Below the pieces are notes generated by a model that saw nothing but the letters and a program-made list of their open reading frames with translations, was not told where the DNA came from and searched no databases. A DNA stretch of 64,000 nt, from assembly GCF_006715045.1 (NCBI RefSeq), contig NZ_VFML01000001.1:5552001-5616000 (forward strand). The letters are read 5' to 3'. This stretch comes from Amycolatopsis cihanbeyliensis (GTDB taxonomy: Bacteria > Actinomycetota > Actinomycetes > Mycobacteriales > Pseudonocardiaceae). Both the position numbers and the translations under genes were made by a program. This document shows, in pieces, positions 1 through 7,915 of the stretch. Within the stretch, counting starts at the first letter, position 1; each line of letters begins with the position of its first letter.

Positions 1-2
1 GA

Positions 3-140
3 ACCGCCACCGCCGGTCTGACGGTCGACCATTCCGAGAAGGCCGCCTGGACCTGGACAACCGACGAAGCTTCCCAGGACACCGGACTCGCCGTGAACTC
101 GACACTGTCGGACCCTGCGGGTGTGTGTTACTGTTGGTAA
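3..140 (+). CDS. Possible C-terminal end of a gene entering from the left
   Basis: An open frame runs in from the window edge and stops at the TAA at 138-140, giving about 45 residues that end in CYCW. Third codon positions are mostly G or C, as in the real genes here, which is the only support for coding. There is no recognisable motif. The stop lies inside the palindromic operator at 128-146, so this gene would end in the regulatory region of the diiron oxygenase operon. A divergent regulator start on the minus strand was considered, but I saw no convincing ribosome binding site for one. Confidence 0.3.
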   Translation, partial: TATAGLTVDHSEKAAWTWTTDEASQDTGLAVNSTLSDPAGVCYCW

Positions 141-162
141 CAGTAAATCCTGGTAACAGTAA
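128..162. promoter_or_regulatory. Palindromic operator plus an extra half-site upstream of the diiron oxygenase gene
   Basis: Positions 128-146 read TTACTGTTGGTAACAGTAA, a perfect inverted repeat with 8-base arms and a 3-base centre. The right part, GGTAACAGTAA, is repeated at 152-162, sixteen bases further on. The second copy ends 20 bases before the ATG of the oxygenase gene. The size and symmetry are typical of a TetR-type repressor site. The regulator itself is not in the window and may lie to the left. Confidence 0.6.
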
Positions 163-182
163 GAAGCCGTCAGGGAGTCGCC

Positions 183-1100
183 ATGACCAGCGTCGACAGT
201 CACCAGCGCGCGGACGCGCCCCAGTCCGACCGCCAGTCGGTCGCGCAGCGGCTGCTGGACTCCTCGGAGACCTTGTCGTACGACCCGGTCACGGAGGTCG
301 ACTGGGAGACACCGCTGGACACGAGCTACCACGGCGCGAGCCCGGAGTGGAGTACTCTGTACGGCACGTCGTACTGGAAGGAGATGACCCCGGAGCGGCA
401 GCGCGAGCTGACCCGCCAGGAGGCGGCGTCGGTCGCCAGCACCGGGATCTGGTTCGAGATGATCCTGCAGCAGATGGTGCTGCGGGACTTCTACGCGAAG
501 GACCCGACCGATCCGGCGTTCCAGTGGGCGCTGACCGAGATCGCCGACGAGTGCCGGCACTCCATCATGTTCGCGCGAGGCGCCGCGAAGCTGCGCGCGC
601 CCGCCTACCGGCCGCGGCGGATGGTCGTCGAACTCGGCCGACTGTTCAAGACGGTGGCCTTCGGGGAGGCCGCCTACGCCGCGATCCTGGTCGCCGAGGA
701 GGTCCTCGACGTCATGCAGCGGGACTGGATGCGGGACGAGCGGGTGGCGCCCTTCGTCCGGACGGTCAACAACATCCACGTGGTCGAGGAATCGCGGCAC
801 ATGAAGTTCGCCAGGGAGGAGACCAAGGAACGGCTGGAGGGCGCAGGACGGCTGCGGAAGCAGATCAACGCCCTGGTCGTCGCCATCGCCTCGTACTTCA
901 TCGTCACCAGCATGGTCAACAAGAAGGTCTACGCGAACGCCGGGCTCGACACCAAGCGGGCCCTGCGGGAGGCCGCGGCGAACCAGCACCACAAGTCGAT
1001 GCTGCGCTCGAGCTGCGCTGGGCTGATGGAGTTCCTCAACTCGGCCGGGCTGCTGACGAAGGCGTCCATGTGGTTCTACAAGCGTGCCAATCTGATCTGA
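183..1100 (+). CDS. AurF-type diiron oxygenase (PF11583-like)
   Basis: The 305-residue soluble protein resembles the AurF family of non-haem diiron oxygenases, best known for aryl-amine N-oxygenation. Candidate metal ligands fit the AurF spacing as I remember it: E123-x2-H126, E172, and H199-x3-E203-x2-H206. The first family glutamate is probably E92 or E80, which I could not settle. The start is the ATG at 183, after a GGAG-like site. The gene is followed after 11 bases by a ferredoxin/NADP reductase, which is the obvious electron donor. I recall the same pairing in mycobacteria (Rv0885 next to fprB). The palindrome at 128-146 probably controls the operon. The substrate cannot be told from sequence. 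Confidence 0.85.
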   Translation: MTSVDSHQRADAPQSDRQSVAQRLLDSSETLSYDPVTEVDWETPLDTSYHGASPEWSTLYGTSYWKEMTPERQRELTRQEAASVASTGIWFEMILQQMVLRDFYAKDPTDPAFQWALTEIADECRHSIMFARGAAKLRAPAYRPRRMVVELGRLFKTVAFGEAAYAAILVAEEVLDVMQRDWMRDERVAPFVRTVNNIHVVEESRHMKFAREETKERLEGAGRLRKQINALVVAIASYFIVTSMVNKKVYANAGLDTKRALREAAANQHHKSMLRSSCAGLMEFLNSAGLLTKASMWFYKRANLI

Positions 1101-1111
1101 GCCACTGAGCA

Positions 1112-2635
1112 ATGGCCTTCGCGATCACCCAGACCTGCTGCAACGACGCCTCCTGCGTCGCGGTGTGTCCGGTCAACTGCATCCACCCCACGCCGGACGA
1201 GCCCGACTTCGGCAGTACCGAGATGCTGTACATCGACCCGGACAGCTGCATCGACTGCGGCGCCTGCGCGGACGCGTGCCCGGTGGACGCGATCTTCCCG
1301 GTGGACGCACTGACCGGGCCGTTCGCCGCATACGCCGATGTCAACGCCGAGTACTACGCGAACCAGAGCCCGGCCGCCGGGGAACTCGAGTCCTCGCCGA
1401 ACTTCCACGCCTGGAGCCAGCCGACCTTCACCCGCACCGTCCCCAGCGACTTCGACCCGCTGGACGTCGCCGTGGTGGGCACCGGCCCCGCGGGCATGTA
1501 CGCGGTCGAGGATCTCCTGCTGCACACCAATTCCCGGGTCACCCTGATCGACCGCCTTGCCGACCCCGGCGGCCTCGTCCGGTACGGCGTCGCGCCCGAT
1601 CACCCGTCCACGAAGAAGATCGGCGAGGTGTTCGCGCGCTTCTACACGCATCCCCGGCTCCGCCTGCGCCTCGGCGTCGAGGTGGGCCGGGATGTCACCG
1701 TCGAGGAGTTGGCCGCCCGGCACGACGCGGTGATCTACGCCGTCGGCGCCTCCTCGGCCCGCAGGCTCGGTGTCCCCGGCGAGGACCTGGCCGGCAGCGT
1801 CGCCGCCACGACCGTGGTGGGGTGGTACAACGGTCACCCGGACGTGCCGGCGGACACGATCGACCTGTCCGCGGAGCGGATGGTGGTGGTGGGTAACGGC
1901 AACGTCGCCCTCGACGTGGCCAGGATCATGACCGCCGACCCCGGCACGCTGCGGGGCACCTCGATCTCCCCGCAAGCCCTCGCCATGCTGGAATCCAGCA
2001 AGGTCCGCGAGGTCGTGCTGCTCGGGCGCAGGGGGCCGGAGGCAGCCGCGTGCACCAGGCCGGAACTGCGCGCGCTCGCCCAGCGGGAAGGCGTCGACCT
2101 CGTCGTCGACGTGGCGGACCCGCGTACGGCGCGGGCCATCGATGCCGCCGCCCCGGCCGACAAGGCCGGACTGCTCGGTGGCATCGGCAGGGAGGAAGTC
2201 GACTGGTCCGCGGCACCCAGGGACGGGCGCAGGCGTATCGTGCTGCGGTTCCACTCCGCGCCGGTGGAGATCCTGGGGGACAGCCAGGTACGGGGGCTGC
2301 GCGTTACCGGCACCGGCGGCGAGGTGGAGATCACCGCGGGCCAGGTCGTGCGCGCGATCGGCTACCACGGAACCCCACTGCCCGGCCTGCCTTTCGACGA
2401 GGAGACCGGCACCGTCCCGCACTCCGGCGGGCGCGTGCGGGAACGGCAGGGGACCTACGTGGTCGGCTGGGTCAAACGCGGCCCCTCGGGTGGCATCGGC
2501 GCCAACCGGACCTGCGCGCGGGAAACGGTGAGCACCCTCATCGACGACGCGGTCGCGGGCCGCCTGCGCACCCCCGACCGCCGCGGGTCACGCCTGGCCG
2601 CGCTGACCGCGCCGCTGCGCGGGCGACGCCGGTAG
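1112..2635 (+). CDS. fprB: Ferredoxin-fused ferredoxin/NADP+ reductase, FprB-like
   Basis: The protein has 507 residues. Its N-terminus is a ferredoxin with cysteines at about 9, 10, 15, 19 and 23, and a second CxxCxxCxxxCP cluster at 46-56. This is followed by an adrenodoxin-reductase-like flavoprotein with an FAD-binding GTGPAG near residue 123 and an NADP-binding GNGNVALDVAR near 258. It would move electrons from NADPH through FAD to the fused iron-sulfur centre and on to the diiron oxygenase encoded just upstream. The ATG at 1112 lies 11 bases after the preceding stop and has only a weak Shine-Dalgarno, so translation may be coupled. It is shorter than the mycobacterial FprB I remember, but the domain order is the same. 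Confidence 0.88.
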   Translation: MAFAITQTCCNDASCVAVCPVNCIHPTPDEPDFGSTEMLYIDPDSCIDCGACADACPVDAIFPVDALTGPFAAYADVNAEYYANQSPAAGELESSPNFHAWSQPTFTRTVPSDFDPLDVAVVGTGPAGMYAVEDLLLHTNSRVTLIDRLADPGGLVRYGVAPDHPSTKKIGEVFARFYTHPRLRLRLGVEVGRDVTVEELAARHDAVIYAVGASSARRLGVPGEDLAGSVAATTVVGWYNGHPDVPADTIDLSAERMVVVGNGNVALDVARIMTADPGTLRGTSISPQALAMLESSKVREVVLLGRRGPEAAACTRPELRALAQREGVDLVVDVADPRTARAIDAAAPADKAGLLGGIGREEVDWSAAPRDGRRRIVLRFHSAPVEILGDSQVRGLRVTGTGGEVEITAGQVVRAIGYHGTPLPGLPFDEETGTVPHSGGRVRERQGTYVVGWVKRGPSGGIGANRTCARETVSTLIDDAVAGRLRTPDRRGSRLAALTAPLRGRRR

Positions 2636-3177
2636 GACCGTGAAACCAGGCGCCGAAAACTGATCGCGCTCCGTGCGTGACATGCTTGTTCCAAGCAAAT
2701 TGTTGTGCAGGCGTTTTGCCGGTTACCCAGAAAACCGAACGCTCATCCTGGTTATTCGCGTGTATTGATGTGTCCGCTATCCAATGTGTGGACACCGTGT
2801 CGTATTCAAAGTCGGGTTACTCGGGCCGATAGCGTGCGCCACCACCGCCATGAACTGCGACAACCTCCCGCACGGGCCTGACGGCCCGCGGTCGCTGGGC
2901 CGTTCTGAAATAACCTCACTGTGCGCGCGGCACACCGCGAACTGAGCGGGTGTGCTCTGTGCACCGATCGCGGAATGGGTACCCCTTACAGTGGATGCCC
3001 GGTTGCGGCGGGTAGCGTAGCCGTCGCGACGAAGAGGGGGATGTCGGCACGGTAGGGCGTCCGAGCATCCGGGGTTCACCGACAATCGGACAGTTTTCAA
3101 CTTTGCCGGAATCGTGATCTTTATTGCTGATGTCGTGCCGATCGGATCGGCTCGGCTCAGTTGTGGAGGAAGTCTGG
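2636..3177. other. Intergenic leader of the SEFIR STAND gene (542 bp)
   Basis: I see no convincing gene here. Base composition is lower in GC than the flanking genes. It contains a small GCTTG/CAAGC hairpin near 2681-2697, a GTGTCC/GGACAC inverted pair near 2770-2796, the 102-bp repeat element at 2814-2915, and a GCACACCGC/GCGGGTGTGC stem near 2930-2955. A TAGCGT hexamer near 3016 could be a -10 element. The last bases hold GGAGGA at 3165-3170, which sets the start of the next gene. Confidence 0.5.
2814..2915 (+). repeat. 102-bp inverted-repeat-bounded element, copy A
   Basis: It begins GGGTTACTCGG and ends CTGAAATAACC, an imperfect terminal inverted repeat. It aligns without gaps over all 102 positions to copy B at 6539-6640. 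The last 46 bases differ at only a handful of positions, while the first half is about half identical. The conserved part contains the hairpin CGGGCC-TGAC-GGCCCG. Both copies have the same orientation and bracket the SEFIR STAND gene. Confidence 0.75.
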
Positions 3178-6100
3178 ATGGACTCAACGGAAACGTCGTG
3201 CGCTGCCGGCGACGACATTCCTGAGCGAGCGCCCGAGGTGTTCGTTTCCTATGCGCACGACTCGGCGACGCACAAGGAACAGGTGCTGGAGTTCAGCGGC
3301 CTGCTGACGCGGCACGGCATCGAGGTCAGGCTCGACCAGTGGGCCGGTCATGGACGTCGCGACTGGTACACGTGGGCGATGCGATGCATCACCCAGTCCG
3401 ATTTCGTCGTCGTGGTTGCTTCGCCGCGCTACCGCGAGGCCGGCGACGGGCTGGCGGCGGCCGATCAGCATCGTGGCGTGCAGACCGAGGCCGCGCTGCT
3501 CCGTGATCTGTTGCACGCCAACCGGCCGGTCTGGATGCCGAGGATCCTGCCGATGGTGCTGCCGGGCCGCTCGGTCGAGGACATCCCGCTGTTCCTCCAG
3601 CCGCACTGCGCCGATCACTACCGGATCTCCGAGCTCACCGCGCCCGGTGTGGCCGAGCTCGTGGACGTCCTGCGGGCCGGGCCGGTGCCGCCGGGGCCGG
3701 CACTCGGTCGTGGGCGGGTACTCCCGCCGAACTCCTCATCCGCCCCCGCGTTGCGCACCACCGCGGCCAGGATGGCGACCCTTCCCAGGGACATCTCGTC
3801 CTTCACCGGCAGGGAGGGTGAGCTCGGTGAGCTGGTCGACGCGGTCGACGCGGACCGGAGGCGCGCGGGCGGCCTGCCCATCTACGCCGTCGAAGGCATG
3901 CCAGGGGTCGGCAAGACGGCGTTCGCGGTGCACCTCGCTCACCTGCTGGCCGATCGTTTCCCGGACGGTCAGCTCTTTCTCGAGTTGCACGGGCACACCC
4001 CCGCCAAGGCCCCGCTGGATCCGCTGGCCGCCCTCGGCTCCCTGCTGCTGGCCCTCGGTGTCGCCGCGCAGCAGATCCCCACCCGGTTGGAGGACCGGGT
4101 CCAGATGTGGCGCGACCGCCTGACCGGCAAGCGGGTCCTGCTCCTGCTCGATGACGTCGCGGGTTACGAGCAGCTCCGGCCCCTCTTCCCCGGGGCGGGC
4201 GAGTGCCTGGTGCTCGTCACCAGCAGGCGGCGGCTGACCGCGCCGGAGGACATCCGTTCGCTGTCCCTCGGCGTACTGTCACCGGGCGAGGCGGCCGAGA
4301 TGTTGCTCCGGCTCGCGCGCACGGGCGCGAGCAGGCACGAACCGGACGCCGTGACCGAGCTGGTGCGGCTCTGCGGGTGCCTCCCGCTCGCCGTCGCGCT
4401 GACCGCGGGGCGGCTGCGCAGCCATCCGTGCTGGACGGTGCGGTACCTGATCGGCCAGTTGTGTACCGCGCAGGACCGGCTCGCCGGGCTGCATACCGAG
4501 GACCTCGCCGTCGCCGCGGCCTTCGACCTTTCGTATCGTGACCTCGCGCCGGACGAGCGTCGCCTGTTCCGCCGGCTGGGGTTGTACCCGGGCGACGAGA
4601 TGGACGTGTACGCGGCGGCCGCGCTCGACGGTAGCGATCTCGACACGGCGGGCCGGCGGCTGGAGGCGCTGTACCTGCACCACCTCCTCGAGGAGGCGGC
4701 GCCCGGCCGCTACCGGCTGCACGACCTGATCCGGGACTACGCGGGAACCCTGGCGGCCAAGGAGCCCGCCGCCGAACGCCGCTGGGCCGTCGACCGGCTG
4801 CTCGACTACTACCTGCATACGACGATCGTGGCCGCTGCCCGGGTTCCGCGCTGCGCGGCGGTGGTGTACCCGATGACGACCGCGCCGACCGACCACGCGC
4901 CCGACCTGAGCTCGGAGGGCCTTGCGCTGGAGTGGCTGATGGCCGAACGGCTCAGCCTCAGCAGGTGCGTGGAGTACGCCGCGGACAACTCCCGTTTCCG
5001 GCACGCCATCCGCCTGGCGGTCACCCTCCACTCGTTCCTGCTCCTGCACGGACACTGGGACCACGCCGTCACCGTGCACCGGGCGGCACTCCGCGCCGCC
5101 CGCGCGAGCGGGGACCGGATCGGCGAGGCGGCCACCCTGAACAACCTCGGCTACATGCAGTACATGACGAACGACCTCACCGCGGCCGCGGAGAGCCTCC
5201 GGGCCGCCCACGGGCTCTTCGCGGAGGCGGACGAACGACTGGGCGTGGCCAACGTGCTGACCGATCTCGGGCGGCTGGAACACATCACCCGCAACTACCC
5301 TGCCGCCGTGGCGAACCTGCGCCGCGCCCACCGCCTGCACCACGACCTCGGTGACACCCTCGGCGAGGCCAACACGCTGAACGCCCTCGGTGCCGTGCTG
5401 TACGAGACCGGGAACTATCGAGCCTCCATGGTGAGCCATCGGCGGGCTCACGTCCTGTACGCCGACAGCGGTAACACGTTCGGACAGGCCCGGAGCATCA
5501 ACAGTATGGCAGCTCTGGAAATGGCGTCCTCCCGGTACACGGAAGCAACCCGGAACTTCCACCACGCCCACGACCTGGCCGTGGCGCTGGGTGACTCGCT
5601 CGGTGAGGCGAAGGCACTCAACAACCTGGGAATCGTGCAAGGCACGACGGGAAAGTACGCGGCCGCGCTGGCGACCCTGACCCGTGCCCGCGCGTTGTAC
5701 GCCCGGCTCGGTGAACAGTACGGCGAGGCGAACACATTGATCCATATCGGACGGGCGCACCACCTGGCCGGCCGGTACGACGAGGCGGCGGAGTCGCTCC
5801 TGCTCGCCACGCGGATGTTCCAGCGACTCGGCGACGAGCGTGGGATGGCCAAGGCACTGACCGCGCAAGGAAGGTTGCGTCACACCGGCGGCGACTACCG
5901 CTCCGCATGGAGCGATCTTTCCCGCGCGCGTGCGATCTACGAGCGGTTCGGGGACACCCACGGCGAGGCCAGGGCGGTCACGGCGCTCGGGGCGCTGCGT
6001 TGCACGTTGGGAGACTTCAACGGGGCGTTCGAGGATCTCACGCTCTCCCACGCGCACTTCAGCGTCGTCTCCGACCGGGAAGGGCAGGCGGAAACCCTGA

Positions 6101-6441
6101 ACAACCTCGGCGTGCTCGGCTTCTGCTGGCCGTACGCCGGCGACCCGGAGACCCACTACACGCATGCGTTGGAACTGGCCCGCGAGAGTTCCGTACCGCT
6201 GGAGCAAGGGCGTGCGCTGGAAGGTATCGGTCGCTGCCGGGCGCGCAACTCCGACTCGGGCGAAGCCATCGACCATCTCTGCCAAGCGCTGACACTCTAT
6301 CGGCGGCTCCGGGTTCCCGAGGCCGAACAGGTCGAGGCCGTGTTGCGGACGATGGGTCCTCCGGGCAGGCGCGGCGGGACCGGCGAGGCCGGTACCTCCG
6401 CGCCGAAGCCGAGACGGAAACCCTTCGACGGCAGGACATAG
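3178..6441 (+). CDS. SEFIR - NB-ARC - TPR STAND protein (candidate immune NTPase)
   Basis: The protein has 1087 residues. A SEFIR domain (TIR-like) occupies about residues 19-150, with EVFVSYAHDS, then LDQW, DWYTW and VVVASPRY. An NB-ARC NTPase follows, with P-loop GMPGVGKTAF near 240, Walker B VLLLLDD near 319 and GCLPLAVAL near 400, then a winged-helix part. From about residue 640 to the end there are roughly ten 40-residue TPR repeats of kinesin-light-chain type (LNNLG, GEA). STAND proteins with TIR/SEFIR effectors are known or proposed anti-phage sensors whose effector consumes NAD+; that role here is inference. I chose the ATG at 3178 because GGAGGA lies 7 bases upstream. An in-frame TTG at 3124 is less likely. 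The gene stands alone between two 102-bp repeats, and its stop codon sits in a 10-bp tandem repeat. Confidence 0.88.
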   Translation: MDSTETSCAAGDDIPERAPEVFVSYAHDSATHKEQVLEFSGLLTRHGIEVRLDQWAGHGRRDWYTWAMRCITQSDFVVVVASPRYREAGDGLAAADQHRGVQTEAALLRDLLHANRPVWMPRILPMVLPGRSVEDIPLFLQPHCADHYRISELTAPGVAELVDVLRAGPVPPGPALGRGRVLPPNSSSAPALRTTAARMATLPRDISSFTGREGELGELVDAVDADRRRAGGLPIYAVEGMPGVGKTAFAVHLAHLLADRFPDGQLFLELHGHTPAKAPLDPLAALGSLLLALGVAAQQIPTRLEDRVQMWRDRLTGKRVLLLLDDVAGYEQLRPLFPGAGECLVLVTSRRRLTAPEDIRSLSLGVLSPGEAAEMLLRLARTGASRHEPDAVTELVRLCGCLPLAVALTAGRLRSHPCWTVRYLIGQLCTAQDRLAGLHTEDLAVAAAFDLSYRDLAPDERRLFRRLGLYPGDEMDVYAAAALDGSDLDTAGRRLEALYLHHLLEEAAPGRYRLHDLIRDYAGTLAAKEPAAERRWAVDRLLDYYLHTTIVAAARVPRCAAVVYPMTTAPTDHAPDLSSEGLALEWLMAERLSLSRCVEYAADNSRFRHAIRLAVTLHSFLLLHGHWDHAVTVHRAALRAARASGDRIGEAATLNNLGYMQYMTNDLTAAAESLRAAHGLFAEADERLGVANVLTDLGRLEHITRNYPAAVANLRRAHRLHHDLGDTLGEANTLNALGAVLYETGNYRASMVSHRRAHVLYADSGNTFGQARSINSMAALEMASSRYTEATRNFHHAHDLAVALGDSLGEAKALNNLGIVQGTTGKYAAALATLTRARALYARLGEQYGEANTLIHIGRAHHLAGRYDEAAESLLLATRMFQRLGDERGMAKALTAQGRLRHTGGDYRSAWSDLSRARAIYERFGDTHGEARAVTALGALRCTLGDFNGAFEDLTLSHAHFSVVSDREGQAETLNNLGVLGFCWPYAGDPETHYTHALELARESSVPLEQGRALEGIGRCRARNSDSGEAIDHLCQALTLYRRLRVPEAEQVEAVLRTMGPPGRRGGTGEAGTSAPKPRRKPFDGRT

Positions 6442-6470
6442 CAGGACATAGCAGGACACGGCACGACATA
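6431..6470 (+). repeat. Four 10-bp tandem repeats spanning the STAND stop codon
   Basis: Units GCAGGACATA (twice, 6431-6450), GCAGGACACG (6451-6460) and GCACGACATA (6461-6470) lie head to tail. The TAG stop at 6439-6441 is formed at the junction of units one and two. A gain or loss of one unit would not alter the protein, because the first unit already ends translation. Confidence 0.85.
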
Positions 6471-6538
6471 GCCCTCCGGAACACGCGGTCGTCGTCGCCC
6501 TGTCCCCGCCGCGGGACGATGTGTCTTGTTCCGCGGTC

Positions 6539-6640
6539 GGGTTATTCAGGTCTGCAATGCGCGTCGTCAGTGTGGCGACCTGCAACGGCCGCTCGCACGG
6601 GCCTGTCGGCCCGCGGTCGCTGGGTCGTTCTGAATAACCC
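6539..6640 (+). repeat. 102-bp inverted-repeat-bounded element, copy B
   Basis: It is bounded by a perfect 11-base inverted repeat, GGGTTATTCAG at 6539-6549 and CTGAATAACCC at 6630-6640. Inside are the hairpin CGGGCC-TGTC-GGCCCG and a GCGACC/GGTCGC pair around it, so the whole element could fold into a nested stem. It is the same length and orientation as copy A and lies about 100 bases after the STAND gene. Confidence 0.8.
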
Positions 6641-6733
6641 TCGATGAACCCGTTCCACCGGCCCCCCGATCGGGGGATCCTGCCGCGCCGTGTCCTGTGC
6701 GCGGATGCCCGTTCCCTGACCTAGCCTGCCAGC

Positions 6734-7915
6734 ATGCACTCTCGCAGCCCCGTCAGCACCGTGCTTCGGGATCGGAAATCGGGTAAAGCGCCAGAGGTCG
6801 GCGCGATCGAGCTGTTCTTCGATCTCGTCTACGTGTTCGCCGTCATCCAGCTTTCCCACTTCCTGGCCGCGCACCTGAGCGGCATCGGGGCCCTGCAGGT
6901 GGCGATCCTGTTCCTGGCCGTGTGGTGGGGGTGGAACTACACGGCCTGGGCGATGAACTGGCTCAATCCGGACAACGTCCTGGTCCGGATCCTCCTGGCG
7001 GTGCTGATGCTGGCCAGCCTGGGGATGTCGGTTTCCCTGCCCGCGGCATTCGACGACGAGGCGCTGCTGTTCGCCGGCTCGTACCTCTGCCTGCAGCTCG
7101 TGCGCAGTGCGTTCATGGTCTGGGCCTGCCGCGGTCTTCGTCTGGGCGCGAACTACGCCCGGTTGCTGGCCTACAGCGCCCTCGCCGGGGTCTGCTGGCT
7201 GCTCGGCGGGTTCCTGCCGGACCACCAGCTGTGGCTGTGGGCGCTGGCGGTGGTGATCGACTATGCCGCGCCGATGGTCAACTTCACCATCCCCGGTTTC
7301 GGGTCGGCACCGATGAGTACCTGGCCGCTGCACCGCGAGCACCTCGCCGAGCGGAACCGGCTGGTGTTCATCATCGCCCTCGGTGAGTCCATCCTGATCA
7401 TGGGATTCACCCTGACCGACCTGGAGTTGACGGCACCCGTGGTCACCGCGACCCTGATCGGTTTCGTCGGCCTGGTGCTGTTGTGGTGGAACTACTTCGC
7501 CGTTCCCTCCGGCGGCGAACGGGAGGAGGACCCCGAAGGCGAACAGCAGACCGCCATCGCTCGTTCGGCGTTCGCCTACGCGCACGGGATCATGATCGCC
7601 GGTGCGATCGTGGTCGCGGTCTCGATCGAGCAGATCACCATGCATCCGACCGGGCACCTGGACGCCGCCGTGATCGGCTGTGTCACCGGCGGCCCCGTGC
7701 TGTACCTGCTGGGCAACCTGCTCTACAGCTACGCCCGCTCCGGGGCGCTCGCCTGGTCGCGGGTGGTAGTGATCGGGCTGCTGGTGGCACTGGCCGTGCT
7801 GGCGGGTACCACGCACCTGCTCACCCCGCTGGCGCTGGCGGGACTGGCCACCCTGTGCATGCTCGGGCTGGCGGTCTTCGCCACTCGCGCCGAAGCGGGG
7901 CAAGGGCAGGGGTGA
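6734..7915 (+). CDS. Low-temperature-requirement protein A family membrane protein (first copy)
   Basis: The 393-residue integral membrane protein has the LtrA-family signature near its start (VGAIELFFDLVYVFAV) and about ten hydrophobic segments. The LtrA family (PF06772) was named for a Listeria cold-growth mutant. The biochemical role is not established. The start ATG at 6734 follows a weak site. The TGA stop overlaps the GTG start of a second LtrA-type gene by three bases, so the two are translationally coupled and may form a heteromer. The C-terminus ends in a short charged tail. Confidence 0.85.
   Translation: MHSRSPVSTVLRDRKSGKAPEVGAIELFFDLVYVFAVIQLSHFLAAHLSGIGALQVAILFLAVWWGWNYTAWAMNWLNPDNVLVRILLAVLMLASLGMSVSLPAAFDDEALLFAGSYLCLQLVRSAFMVWACRGLRLGANYARLLAYSALAGVCWLLGGFLPDHQLWLWALAVVIDYAAPMVNFTIPGFGSAPMSTWPLHREHLAERNRLVFIIALGESILIMGFTLTDLELTAPVVTATLIGFVGLVLLWWNYFAVPSGGEREEDPEGEQQTAIARSAFAYAHGIMIAGAIVVAVSIEQITMHPTGHLDAAVIGCVTGGPVLYLLGNLLYSYARSGALAWSRVVVIGLLVALAVLAGTTHLLTPLALAGLATLCMLGLAVFATRAEAGQGQG

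Noticed and set aside
4279..6585. A 768-residue open frame on the minus strand opposite the STAND gene
   Set aside because: It is the mirror of the TPR coding region in high-GC DNA, with no motif and no ribosome site. The plus strand has clear domains.
7483..7911. Upstream part of the second LtrA frame, suggesting a fusion or frameshift
   Set aside because: The first LtrA gene is complete in its own frame and the second starts at an overlapping GTG. No frameshift is needed.
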